Assembly: GCF_026210795.1 (NCBI RefSeq)
Contig: NC_089438.1
Span: 1,261,501 to 1,325,500 of the forward strand
Length of the DNA stretch: 64,000 nt
Reading direction: 5' to 3'
DNA from: Rhizophagus irregularis
Lineage: Eukaryota; Glomeromycota; Glomeromycetes; Glomerales; Glomeraceae
Part shown: piece by piece, positions 12,701 to 25,184 of the stretch
Position numbering within the stretch: position 1 is the stretch's first letter
Layout of the letters: every line of letters starts with the position of its first letter
Position numbers and translations under genes: made by a program
Notes under the pieces: model-generated
Seen by the model: only the letters and a program-made list of their open reading frames with translations
The model's database searches: none
What the model was told of the DNA's origin: nothing

Positions 12701-14585
12701 ATATCGCTAAATTAAACATTGCATTTAATTCACCACTTTCTGCTGCTTTTTGATACCAATGAAAGGCTTTTTCTAAATTCTTTTTTGTTCCTTCCCCATT
12801 TTCATAACATATAGCTAAATTAAACATTGCATTTTCTTTACCATTTTCCGCTGCTTTTTGATACCAATAAAAGGCTTTTTCTAAATTCTTTTCTATTTCT
12901 TCTCCATATTTATAGCATATAGCTAAATACAACATTGCATTGGTATTACCATTTTCTGCTGCTTTTTGATACCAATGAAAAGCTTTTTCTAAATTCTTTT
13001 CTGTTCCTTCTCCATATTTATAGCACATAGCTAAATACAACATTGCATTGGTATTACCATTTTCTGCTGCTTTTTGATACCAATGAAAAGCTTTTTCTAA
13101 ATTCTTTTCTGTTCCTTCTCCATATTTATAACATATCGCTAAATTAAACATTGCATTTAATTCACCACTTTCTGCTGCTTTTTGATACCAATGAAAGGCT
13201 TTTTCTAAATTCTTTTTTGTTCCTTCCCCATTTTCATAACATATAGCTAAATTAAACATTGCATTTTCTTTACCATTTTCTGCTGCTTTTTGATACCAAT
13301 GAAAAGCTTTTTCTAAATTCTTTTCTGTTCCTTCTCCATATTTATAACATATCGCTAAATTAAACATTGCATTTAATTCACCACTTTCTGCTGCTTTTTG
13401 ATACCAATGAAAAGCTTTTTCTAAATTCTTTTCTGTTCCTTTTCCATTTTCATAACATATAGCTAAATTAAACATTGCATTTTCTTTACCATTTTCTGCT
13501 GCTTTTTGATACCAATGAAAAGCTTTTTCTAAATTCTTTTCTGTTCCTTCTCCATTATAATACCCATTGGCTAAATTAAACATTGCATTTTCTTTACCAT
13601 TTTCTGCTGCTTTTTGATACCAATGAAAAGCTTTTTCTAAATTCTTTTCTGTTCCTTCTCCATATTTATAACATATAGCTAAATACAACATTGCATTGGT
13701 ATTACCATTTTCTGCTGCTTTTTGATACCAATGAAAAGCTTTTTCTAAATTCTTTTCTGTTCCTTCTCCATTTTCATAACATATGGCTAAATTAAACATT
13801 GTATTTTCTTCACCATTTTCTGCTGCTTTTTGATACCAATGAAAGGCTTTTTCTAAATTCTTTTCTGTTCCTTGTCCATTTTCATAACATATAGCTAAAT
13901 TAAACATTGCATTTTCTTTACCATTTTCTGCTGCTTTTTGATACCAATGAAAAGCTTTTTCTAAATTCTTTTCTGTTCCTTCTCCATATTTATAACATAT
14001 CGCTAAATTAAACATTGCATTTAATTCACCACTTTCTGCTGCTTTTTGATACCAATGAAAGGCTTTTTCTAAATTCTTTTTTGTTCCTTCCCCATTTTCA
14101 TAACATATAGCTAAATTAAACATTGCATTTTCTTTACCATTTTCCGCTGCTTTTTGATACCAATAAAAGGCTTTTTCTAAATTCTTTTCTGTTCCTTGTC
14201 CATTTTCATAACATATAGCTAAATTAAACATTGCATTTTCTTTACCATTTTCTGCTGCTTTTTGATACCAATGAAAAGCTTTTTCTAAATTCTTTTCTGT
14301 TCCTTCTCCATATTTATAACATATCGCTAAATTAAACATTGCATTTAATTCACCACTTTCTGCTGCTTTTTGATACCAATGAAAGGCTTTTTCTAAATTC
14401 TTTTCTATTCCTTCTCCATTATAATATTTATTAGCTAAATTAAACATTGCTTCTTCATCCCCATTTTCTGTTAATTTTTCTAAAGAATTAATACATCTTT
14501 TACACCATAATTCATTAATAAAAGGTTTATTGCAATATAAACAATTTTTGCTGTTTACTGTATCTGTTTTATTAGTAGTTTCCAT
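9749..14585 (-). CDS. Sel1-repeat / TKL-like protein kinase fusion
   Basis: Two exons (14585-10725 and 10648-9749) are joined across a 76-bp GT-AG intron in phase 0, giving 1586 aa. Residues 15-31 form a C-x2-C-x9-C-x2-C knuckle. Residues 57-1159 are 31 Sel1 repeats of 36 aa, a helical protein-interaction solenoid. A second knuckle is at C1163/C1166/C1176/C1179. The kinase domain follows: glycine loop KGGF (1232-1235), ATP-binding Lys1272, helix-C Glu1287 at the exon junction, catalytic HGDFHDGN with Asp1367, DLG in place of DFG at 1386, MAPE near 1414-1417. The motifs are complete, so activity is plausible. Glomeromycotina often fuse Sel1 arrays to kinases; substrate unknown. A 540-bp block within the array is duplicated almost without change. 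The ATG start has in-frame homology to the second knuckle close behind it. Confidence 0.9.
11109..14417 (-). repeat. 108-bp coding tandem array (31 Sel1 repeats) with higher-order blocks
   Basis: The units are 108 bp (36 codons) and differ mainly at four variable positions. 11821-12327 equals 12361-12867 exactly by eye, a five-repeat (540-bp) block. A related four-repeat block recurs 1296 bp further along (about 13780-14160). This implies recent unequal exchange or slippage and makes repeat number likely to vary between strains. Confidence 0.9.
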
Positions 14586-15500
14586 ATTGGTTATTTTAAA
14601 GATTTATTTTACTGGAAAAAAAAAATTAATTTTTTTTTGTGCTATGCATGTCGATGAATAAGGAATATTTTAACCAAAAGTAGAAGTCTCTATAAAAAAA
14701 AAAAATATTTTTTTCGGGCTATATTTTTTCCGATGCACTAATCAGCATTGAACATGCCAATAATTTAGTCAATTTTGGTATACTAATTTCGCCCGAATCC
14801 GATATGGAATTAGGATCCAAATGATTACAATCAAAAAAATTCCGGATGTTGATCAATCGGACCCGGTTCACCAGCCAGAATCAATGGAACTAGGAGCGAA
14901 AATTAGTATGACCGCCAATAATTAAGTAGTCAATTTTTCCATAATAAAATGTTAGAAAAAAAACAAGTTTAATTTTTAAAAAGTTTTAAGAAGCATCTTT
15001 ATCATAATTTTCTCCAATAAAATTGAATATTTTCGCAAATAAAACTTAGTATATAGATGTACAAAATCATTATACTAATAATAATTAAATTATTTCGCTT
15101 TGGATTTTCAAAAATGTGATAACTTGCATTAGTGTTGGTGTTACATTCAATAGTAATTTTCTCTGTTCTCAGAAATTTGACGATAAATGATTATTATAAA
15201 TTAAAAAATTCAGTTATACTCACAAATACAAATAATATTAAAAAATTTTATAGGGCATTGCTTGAAAGCCATTAACTCTAGATGTAAGGAATATTAGGAA
15301 GTAAAAATAAAGATATCATAGGTTTAAAAAAATTAATAAGGATAAAATATATAAACTATTCCTTGAAAAATAAATGTTATTTCTTACAATTTGATACGTA
15401 AAATAATCATGATAAAAAAAATTTAGCTCAAAAATAATAATTAGTCCGTGATTCACCATCCAACACATGACGTCATGACGATGTAAAAAACCACTACCCT
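14586..15500. other. Upstream region of the Sel1-kinase gene
   Basis: AT-rich sequence without a supported ORF. A slightly less AT-rich patch at 14720-14920 contains two short phrases around 'cccgaatccg' and 'caatcggacccgg' but no gene or clear promoter motif could be assigned. Confidence 0.5.
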
Positions 15501-15887
15501 CCCTATAAAAAAAAAATTCTTTAAAATGTACTTAAAATATACTTATGTATTTTTTAAAATATACCTAAAATATACTTAATATTTTAAAATATACCTAAAA
15601 TATACTTAACATTTTAAAATATACTTAAAATATACTTAAAATTGCAATTTTAAGTATATTTAAAGTATAAAATTTTGCACTTAAATTATACTTAAATTAT
15701 ATTTAAATTGCAATTAAGTATATTTTAAATGTAATTTAAGTATAAAATTTTATACTTTAAATATACTTAAAATTGCAATTTTAAGTATATTATAAGTACA
15801 TTTAAAAATTTTAAGTACATTTTAGATATATTTTAAAATATATAAGTACATTTTAAGTATATTTTGAAGAAATTTTTTTTCATAGGG
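15501..15887. mobile_element. CCCTATAAAA-family MITE, foldback type
   Basis: 387 bp begin CCCTATAAAAAAAA and end TTCATAGGG. The interior is almost wholly self-complementary, made of repeated TACTTAAAATATAC phrases and their complements. CCT is duplicated at 15498-15500 and 15888-15890. The terminal sequence and 3-bp duplication match the larger elements at 23095 and 41447. Confidence 0.8.
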
Positions 15888-18800
15888 CCTGGATGTATCC
15901 GGGGTAACTACCCAGAATTTTTGATCAGTACGGCGCTTCATACAACAGTAACCTATTATGAATATCGTTGGGTATTTTCTATTTTAAAAGCTTTATTTTA
16001 AAAAATTTTGATAGAAATTTTTTTTTTTGTTTTAATAGTTTGTGTTTGTGACCTTCAATTAATCGACTTAGAAGTTTCTGACAAATACAATTTAGGTTAC
16101 TGATCTAGTAGTATATAAATGGGTTATTATTCAAAAAATAATGAAGGTCAGTAAATGACCTTTTTATCATCCTGGATATACTAATTTGTCAGTCAGTTTA
16201 TAACTGGCGGAAAAAATCCTCGATACCAATTATTAACCAGGTCCTGATAAGTAAGTACAATTATAATTATTTATCACCTAATTTAAAATTTTAAAGATAT
16301 TATTAACCGAACAAAATATTAAATGTTTTTTAATTGCTATTTGTAAGTTATCTTTGCTATTAGTAACAGATTTGACCAAAAAACAGCCGACCACACGATT
16401 TTAAATCAAGCCAATAATGTTGAAATCAATGTTATTAATTTTTACTCTTTATAATCAACATAGAGAGATGACTTGATGAAATAATTAAATCTACAACCAA
16501 GGATTAAAAATATATCCAATTAATCTATGATCAAGTCATACTCTTTAATAATATAAACGAATAATAAATTTTTACTATTCAATAATATTTGAAGCTCCCT
16601 GCCATGTTTAATGTTTACTTGTTATATATGAAGATTCTAAAATATTATTATTATACTTTGAAGAAAAAAAAATCAATTCATCTTTTTTTTTAAAATCCTT
16701 TTTTATTAAAAACAATTAAATATAGGAAAATATGACAGCCTGATCGCAGAGATATTAAAATTTCTGTGAATAAAGAAAAAATATTTTAAAGATTTCTATC
16801 ATAAAATTATTGAACATAATGATTTAATAATTAATAATTTTGAAACAATTAACGTTTATTAATTTTATCTGATTTAACTGATTTGATTTATAACTTACGT
16901 AAAATATTGAAATTATACTAATAGGTATGATTTTATAACGTCCTGTTATTGTTAAAAAACCTTTTTCCGAATAAATGGTTTTGGATTATGATCTAAAAGT
17001 CCAATACTCTTGAAAGATTTTCAAGTAAATTTCAACCGTTATAATTTGATTCGCGACTAAAATTATTTTTTAAAAAAAATAAATTTTGTTCAATCGACAG
17101 CATAAGTTATAGGTTGACTTCATCACTTTTGATTCCTACATGGTATGTTCTTATCATCGACTTTTAGAAAATCCACATCAACTTACAACGCTTTCTTTAA
17201 TTAGAATCACTTTATTTAACGAAATTTTGAAAAAATTGAATATGAGACGATAATATATACAGTATATTCATTTTTTAATTAATTCGTTTGTATACTTTAT
17301 TAAAAAATGGATATTGATAAATGATAAATTTATCCATCATTAAACTATTTTCGCTTATATACTTAAAAACGGATATTAAATAAAAAGTTTATCTATTTTT
17401 TGACTAGTCGTGAAAAAAAATTTTAATTTTTTTTCTAACTAATCATATGATTAAAAGAACTATATAATCTATATAACCTCTTATTATTTATATGTTTCAA
17501 ATGAATAAATGAGGAATAAAGCATGACTTTCGAAAAAGAAATAATTTCGTCAAGAAATAAGGTAAACAAAGGTAAACAAAGAACATTTATTGTACCAATT
17601 ATATATGAGCGTCTTAAATATTATATTACGTTAAAAGTCAATAAACCTGCTCTATTATATTAACTAGTTAGCTCAATAAAATTTAACAATATTTAATTGA
17701 CCTGTAGTTAATAAACATTAATAATCCCCAAAGACAAGTGAAAATTTTTCACTTAATTAATTTTTAACATAACGATAAGATAAACTGATTTTGATTTTAA
17801 CTTACCCTTTAAAGTAACCATACAATATATCCAAAAGTCGTACATGGTTCCACAATAAAGTAATGAACGAAACTACGATATTATTTCTTTAAAAAATAAA
17901 AGGACATTAAATTGCAATATAACTTGTAATTAAAATAATTGCCATTCACAATCTCCATACAATAGATCCTTGTTATATGTCATTTCAGAACTTGGCAATA
18001 AAATGATTTATTTTTTTTGTATTAAATTCATTAAAGAACCCCAATTGAAATTTAGACGAATAATAACAAAGGATAAACTATTTACAATGTCTCCATTTCT
18101 TTAAATTTCAAAATTTGTAAATTTCACAAGTCGACCTTTTCTTGGATTCCAGACGCCGTTAAATCGTGGAAATCTTCATGGAATTCCACGGAATTCCATG
18201 GAATGCGTCGAAAAAAATTATTTATTTGAACGTTTAAAAAAATTTTAAAATTCTTTTCCAATTTTTGTAATTCCTTTTCGATATCATAATCGTGAAGTAA
18301 AAATGTTTTTTCATAACTAAATTTGATTTGTTGTTTTAAAACCCAATTATATTTAAAAGGTGTGCAAGTGTGCACGGGAGGTATTTTAAAGGACCGAATA
18401 TATTGAATATATTTGAAAAATTAAGTAAATAGAAATAATAGAAATGACAATCGTATGCATTGATTGTTTCAATAAACATGTTAGTGGTTGATCAAAATAA
18501 TTATGAAATCCTTTTTTTGGATTAAATTATAATAGGCCGAAAGTCCGAGTAAGACAACGGTTAATCATAATAGTTTTTTTTCCTCCCGATTATTATTATT
18601 AAAATAGTTTATTTTAATTACATTTTGCTATCAAATATATTTATCTATTAATAAATTAAATTATATTATCGTTATGTACATATTATAATAGAATTATAAT
18701 AATTCTTTTTTTAATAGAATAACTTTTATAAAATTAATTTTTGTCTTATTTGATCTCGGAATAATCCGAAATCCGCTGTAATAATTTATGTTGAAAAAAA

Positions 18801-19595
18801 CTTTCAATATTTAAAATTAACTTTCAGGGAGAACGACAAATGATACATAAATAATAATGCATTAATTAATTAATCAAGTTCCTGTATTAAACTTTAATGA
18901 GATATTTCTTTTATCAAAATTAGGATTTTCCGATTCCGAAAAAAGAACTAACAAAAACGTAAATGATTTATGATTATGTAAATTTAAGATAAAAATAAAA
19001 AATCATTTTTTAAAGAACCAATAATTTTTCACCAACGATATATGATATATCGATAATTTAAAGTATCATGATAAATAATAAAAACGTTTATTAATTTAAA
19101 AAAAATTCTGATGAGAAGTTTCTCAGACCAAATTTGGAATTTTACAATTTTAAATTTGATATTTTGAAAGGCTTTGTAAAGGTATCTACAAATATTATGT
19201 TGTAATAATAATAAACTTTATTTGTTAAATAGTTTTTTTATTAAAGATCAAAAAACAATAGCTTTCCTTTATTGGATTATCCAATTAAAAATATCATGCA
19301 AAATCATGAAATCATTTGCAATCCAAATTTATACATTGTGTTCAAAATTGTAGAGTCTCAACCTATCATTTGTTATATGATGCTTATCCGATTTACCATA
19401 TTTATTTAATTCATTATCTCAAACTCTCCAACTTTTTAGGCTAATTGCACTTTAAAATGAGTTGTACAATCTTTTTGTGACCAATTAGGTAGGCTATTAC
19501 GAAATATACCATAACCACAAAAACAGATTCTATGAATTCAATATTAGAAATTATGTTACTAATGAGGATTTACAGATTAAAACAATAAAAAGATA
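15888..19595. other. Intergenic, no supported gene
   Basis: 3.7 kb of AT-rich DNA. Short ORFs (for example 18124-18375, minus) lack homology that I can recognise or splice context. No tRNA or tandem array is visible. Confidence 0.6.
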
Positions 19596-19629
19596 TTATT
19601 GTATGGCAAGCCGTACTAAGTCAAAAGGT

Positions 19630-19850
19630 TGATAACTTTTTATCATGTTTTATGATGATTTTTCATCATGTTTCATGATAACTTTTCATCATGTTTCATG
19701 ATGACTTTTCATCATGTTTTATGATAACTTTTCATCATGTTGACATGATGACTTTTCATCATGTTGATCATATTTTTCATCATATTTTATGATGTTTTTC
19801 ACCATGTGACATGAAATTTTTTCATCATGTGTTGAATAATCTTCATCATG
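19630..19850. repeat. CATGATGA/TCATCATG tandem array, left arm
   Basis: Repeats of about 21-24 bp such as ACTTTTCATCATGTTTCATG; most units are themselves palindromic. The mirrored array is at 27175-27370. Confidence 0.85.
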
Positions 19851-20079
19851 TTTCCTAATATGAAATTTTAACTAACCAAAAATGTCTTGCCAAACTACTG
19901 GTGCACCCATTCGGGTGATCATCAAAGGTTATAACCTTACGATTTATGTCACAAATGCATAGGTTATAACCTTATATGGGCGGCCCATGGGCCATAATTT
20001 AATGTCACGTGACCCGATTTTTAATTCTGGCCCAACATGCGCAATTTTGGCATGTTAATTTTGGAACACGTTACATGCA

Positions 20080-20830
20080 CTAATTACTGTACATGTTACC
20101 CAAATGTAACATGCGGTGATTTAGACGCATGTTATTCATCCGTAACATGCGATAAATTGGGCGCATGTTACCCATCTGTAACATGCAGTGATTCAGACGC
20201 ATGTTACGGATGGGTAATATGCGTTAATTCTGGCGCATGTTACTCATTCATAACATGCGCTAATTTGGACGCATGTTACGCTTCTGTAACATGCGTTAAT
20301 TCTGGCGCATGTTACTCATCCGTAATATGCGTTAATTCTGGCGCATGTTACTCATCCATAATATGCATTAATTCTGGTGCATGTTACGCTTCTGTAACAT
20401 GCGTTAATTCTGGACGCATGTTACTTCATCTGTAATATGCGTTAATTCTGGCGCATAGTTACTCATCCGTAAGCATCGTTAATTCTAGTGCATGTTACGC
20501 TTCTGTAACATGCGTTAATTCTGGCGCATATTACTCATCTGTAATATGCGTTAATTCTGGCGCATGTTACTCATCCATAACATGCGTTAATTCTGGTGCA
20601 TGTTACGCTTCTGTAACATGCGTTAATTCTGGTGCATGTTACTCATCCGTAATATGCGTTAATTCTATCACATGTTACTCATCCGTAATATGCATTAATT
20701 CTGGCGCATGTTACTCATCCATAATATGCGTTAATTCTGGCGCATGTTACTCATCCGTAATATGCGCTAATTTGGGTACATGTTACTGGCGCATGTTCCC
20801 TACAGTAACATGCAGTAACTCTAGTTCATA
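20080..20830 (+). repeat. 36-bp minisatellite with internal palindrome (left arm of nested element)
   Basis: About 20 units of 36 bp carry GCATGTTAC, a short spacer and GTAACATGC, then TTAATTCTGG. Because 36 is a multiple of three, the array stays open in one frame and mimics a cysteine-rich protein of 12-residue repeats (CYSSVTCVNSGA-like). This arm has frame-breaking indels after 20410. Confidence 0.9.
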
Positions 20831-21025
20831 TTCCTTACTGTAACATACAGTGATTTTAGTACATATTTTTATATCCAAAATACCAAATATTTAATACTGA
20901 GTATTACCAAAATCAATGCATATTATATTATAGAATATTGCATATTATGCATTAGAAATATATATAACTTTATTAAAGATGGCCATTTTTTTAAAATCAA
21001 AAAAATAATAAAACAATAAAAATAA

Positions 21026-21215
21026 CAAAAAAAAAATAAACAAAAAAAAATAAACAAAAAAAAAATAAATAAACAAAAAAAAAATAAAAAAAAAAATAAA
21101 CAAAAAAAAAAATAAACAAAAAAAAAATAAACAAAAAAAAAATAAACAAAAAAAAAAATAAACAAAAAAAATAAATAAACAAAAAAAAAAATAAACAAAA
21201 AAAACAACAAAAAAA
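21026..21215. repeat. A-rich 12-15-bp tandem array
   Basis: Repeated CAAAAAAAAATAAA units. The T-rich complement lies at 21465-21600 in the other arm, close to the centre of the nested foldback element. Confidence 0.85.
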
Positions 21216-21464
21216 AAATGCAAATCATTTGTTTTTTGTTATTTTTATTTTATTTTGTTACTGATGCAAATATAATAATCATTTGTTTTTTCTTATTCCT
21301 ATATATTTAATTTTTTTTTTCATTTTTTATTTTTTTTTATTTTTTTTTTTTTGTTAATTTTATTTTTTTTTTTGTTAATTTTTTTTTTTGTTAATTTTAT
21401 TTTTTTTATTAATTTTATTATTTTTTTTTTCTATAATTTTATTTTTTTTTTTTGCTAGTTTTAT

Positions 21465-21600
21465 TTATTTATTTTTTTTGTTTGTTTTTTTTTTTGTTTG
21501 TTTTTTTTTTTTGTTTATTTATTTTTTGTTTGTTTATTTTATTATTTTTGTTTATTTTTTTTTTGTTTATTTTTTTTTTATTTATTTTTTTTTTGTTATT
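21465..21600. repeat. T-rich tandem array, complement of 21026-21215
   Basis: Repeated TTTATTTTTTTTTTG-like units. Phe/Leu-rich ORFs here are artefacts of poly-T. Confidence 0.8.
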
Positions 21601-21789
21601 TTTATTGTTTTATTATTTTTTTGATTTTAAAAAAATGGCCATCTTTAATAAAGTTATATATATTTCTAATGCATAATATGCAATATTCTATAATATAATA
21701 TGCATTGATTTTGGTAATACTCAGTATTAAATATTTGGTATTTTGGATATAAAAATATGTACTAAAATCACTGTATGTTACAGTAAGGA

Positions 21790-22460
21790 ATATGAACTAG
21801 AGTTACTGCATGTTACTATAGGGAACATGTGCCAGTAACATGTACCCAAATTAGTGCATGTTACAGATGAGTAACATGCGCCAGAATTAACGCATATTAC
21901 GGATGAGTAACATGCGCCAGAATTAACACATGTTAAAGAAGCGTAACATGCACCAGAATTAACGCATGTTATGGATAAGTAACATGCGCCAGAATTAACG
22001 CATATTACGGATGAGTAACATGCGCCAGAATTAACGCATGTTACAGAAGCGTAACATGCACTAGAATTAATGCATGTTACAGATGAGTAACATGCGCCAG
22101 AATTAACGCATATTACGGATGAGTAACATGCGTCAGAATTAACGCATGTTACAGAAGCGTAACATGCACCAGAATTAACGCATGTTACGGATGAGTAACA
22201 TGCGCCAGAATTAACGCATATTACAGATGAGTAATATGCGCCAGAATTAACGCATGTTACAGAAGCGTAACATGCATCAGAATTAACGCATGTTACAGAT
22301 GAGTAACATGTGCCAGAATTAACGCATGTTACAGAAGCGTAACATGCGTCCAAATTAGCGCATGTTATGAATGAGTAACATGCGCCAGAATTAATGCATA
22401 TTACCCATCCGTAACATGCGTCTAAATCACCGCATGTTACATTTGGGTAACATGTACAGT
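21790..22460 (-). repeat. 36-bp minisatellite, inverted copy (right arm of nested element)
   Basis: Mirror of the left-arm array. On the minus strand it is open for 243 codons (22509-21778), beginning with the same residues as the left-arm ORF. I treat the ORF as a by-product of the 36-bp period, not as an established gene; see findings. Confidence 0.85.
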
Positions 22461-23094
22461 AATTAGCGCATGTAACGTGTTCCAAAATTAACATGCCAAA
22501 ATTGCGCATGTTGGGCCAGAATTAAAAATCGGGTCACGTGACATTAAATTATGGCCCATGGGCCGCCCATATAAGGTTATAACCTATGCATTTGTGACAT
22601 AAATCGTAAGGTTATAACCTTTGATGATCACCCGAATGGGGTGCACTGGTTTGTTGATGTTCAGATTTAGAAAATAAGAAATTTTTTTTTTACAAACTTA
22701 GAAATTTACCGATTTTGCCATTACACAAATATATATCACAAAAAATTTTATCACATCACATTAACAGTATATGAACAAAAGAAAAATAATTCAATAAAAA
22801 CAATACATATACATAAATGTAGGTTGTAAAATTTTTCGTATGGGAAGAGTTCGTATGGGATATCTTTGATAGAAAATATTTTTTTGAGATTTTTTGAGTT
22901 CGTATGGGAAGAGTTCGTATGGGACTTTTTAATAAAGATTTTCTTTTTGTAGGGTTCATATGGGATATTTTTAATAAAAATTTTTTTTTTTTGAGATTTT
23001 CTAAGATTCGTATAGGATATTTTTGATAAATAAAGATTTTTTTTTTAAGAATTATATGGGATGATAGATAAGTTTTTTTTGAAAGATTCTAGGA

Positions 23095-24526
23095 CCCTAT
23101 AAAAAATATGTATATGGAAAGGATACATTTTGTATACATTTTATGTACGTTTCTATAGATTCCGTATACAAATTCCGTATATTTAATAAGTAATTCGTTA
23201 TTTGAACATTTTTTTAAAAAACTAATGTATACGGAAAAAATTAATCATGCGGAATGTATACGGAATTTTTAAACTTAATATTTTTAGAAGATAATTTTAC
23301 AAAAATTCCGTATCATAACACGAGATCACATGATTGTTTATTGTTTTGTTTTTTGTTTTTTATATAAACTCTTACTTTGATGAGTTTGATCTTCCGATCT
23401 TCCTTTCTGTCTTTCCTTTCCTTTCTAAATTTTTCTTCTTTCTTCGTCACCCCTTTTAAAAATAATTTTTTTTTTGTACCTCACTTTAAAAAAAATTTTT
23501 TTTCGTCACCCCTTAAAAAAAAATTTTTCTTTTATTCCCACTCTTCTTTTTTTAAAAAAATATTTCTTCTTTCTATTTCTATTTCTCTTTATAAAAAAAT
23601 TTTTATTTTTCTAACTTTGACGTCCTCCCTTTAAAAAAAAAATTTTTTTTTAACTTTCCTAACTTCGTTATCTCTCTTTTTATCAAAATATTTTTTTTGG
23701 TTTATTCTTTATTCCCCTTTCTTCTTTATTTATATTTAATTTCATAGGCCAGCAGATTTTTTTTGTGAGAATACTCAGTTTCTTTTCTTTTTTTTTTTTT
23801 TGTAGATCAGTTTGGGAGTCCTTTTCTTTTTGTAGGATGATTCAGGATTTTTTTCTTTTTTTAGGTCAGTTCAAATTTTTTTGTTTTTTTGTATGTTGGG
23901 TTCAGATTCTTTTCTTTTTGTAGGTTGTTTCAGTTTTGTTGCTTCAGAGTCTTCTTTTATTGTAGGTCAGTTTTGGATTTATTTTGTTGTTTTGGTTTCT
24001 TTTTCATTAGACGCCTCATAATTCTTTTCTTTTATGTAGGTCAGACATTCTGGAGTTCTCTCTCTTTTTTTGTAGGAATGCTGACCTTTGGTGACTTGGA
24101 CGATTGCAGATGGGGGTTTTGTTTCCAATCTTTTTTTTTTGTTCTTTTAGGTTGTTTGACTCCAAATGAACCTGAACTTATAGATAATTTAGGTGCAATA
24201 GGTGGTTTTAATAAAGAGTGAATTTTCATTTGTACTTTAATTGTATTTACATAAATCTAATTTCACTTTATTAAATTAAATAAAAAATAAAAAATAACAT
24301 AGTAAACTGTAATACAAATAGTAAATTCAGTGACCAAATCGTATAAATTTCATGATAAAATCAGTGATCAAATCATGTAAATTCCATATAAATCCCGTGC
24401 AAATTCCATATCCAAACCATATTTTTGGTAATACAGAATTGTGCATTCCTATTATGATACATTATTTCTAAGGAAAAAAAATCGTATAAAAACTTTATAA
24501 AAAACGTATCTAATTTTTTTATAGGG
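23095..24526 (+). mobile_element. CCCTATAAAA element, copy A (left arm of palindrome)
   Basis: 1432 bp begin CCCTATAAAAAATATG and end AATTTTTTTATAGGG, flanked by GGA (23092-23094 and 24527-24529). Internally there is a TATA-like TTTTATATAAA (23356-23368), a CT-rich leader with TTTAAAAAA blocks, then about ten T-rich tracts ending TAG at 23800-24150 that look like splice acceptors, and a short open end (GLTPNEPELIDNLGAIGG-like, stop near 24219). It looks like a transcription unit carried by a transposon; no transposase motif is seen. Confidence 0.75.
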
Positions 24527-25184
24527 GGATATTTCTAATAAAAAAATTTTTTGAGATTTTCTAAGATTCACATAAAATATTTTTGATAATTTTTTTTTTT
24601 TGAGAGTTTTTTTGATAATTCATCAAATAACACCGTGAGAACGTTTTTAATGTATAATTCAATAAAAAAAATGTTGCGAACCAATTTTTTATTGAATTAT
24701 ATATTAAAAAACGTTTTTGCTATGCTTTTAATGAATTATTGAAAAAAACATTGTGAATCTTTTTTTTATTGAATTAAAACGTTATTACAATACTTTTAAT
24801 AAATTATTGAAAAAAACAGTGAACTTTTTTTTTATTGAATTATATATTAAAAAACGTTCTCGCAACGTTATTTGATGAATTATCAAATTAAAACAATTTC
24901 AAAAAAAAAAATCTTTATCAAAAATATCCTATATGAATCTTAGAAAATCTCAAAAAAAAAAATTTTTATTTAAAATATCCCATACGAATCCTAGAATCTC
25001 TCAAAAAAATGCTTTTCTATCAAAGACATCCTCCCATATGAACTCTAAGAAAATCTCAAAAAAAAAATCTTTATCAAAAATATCCTATATGAATCTTAGA
25101 AAATCTCAAAAAAAAAATTTTTTATTTAAAATATCCCATCCCTATAAAAAAATTGGATTAAATTTTTTATTTAAAATATCCCAT
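24527..25184. repeat. Core of the giant palindrome
   Basis: Inverted phrases TTGATAATTCATCAAATAAC (near 24612) and the matching complement (near 24876) bracket a centre near 24735-24745. The interior is made of several imperfect copies of a TTATTGAATTATA / AAAAACGTT phrase. Confidence 0.7.

Larger units (their letters stand above)
19903..22644. mobile_element. Nested 2.7-kb foldback element with 6-bp target duplication
   Basis: The inverted ends read GCACCCATTCGGGTG at the left and GCACCCCATTCGGGTG (complemented) at the right. The arms extend about 1.3 kb toward a T/A-rich centre near 21240-21440. ACTGGT is duplicated at 19897-19902 and 22645-22650. The opposite arm of the large palindrome keeps the empty site (ACCAGT, 27120-27125), so this element inserted after the palindrome formed. 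The arms contain a 36-bp minisatellite and A- or T-rich arrays and no recognised gene. Confidence 0.88.

Noticed and set aside
20923-21698. Several Phe-rich ORFs on both strands
   Set aside because: They are translations of poly-T tandem arrays and shift frame freely.
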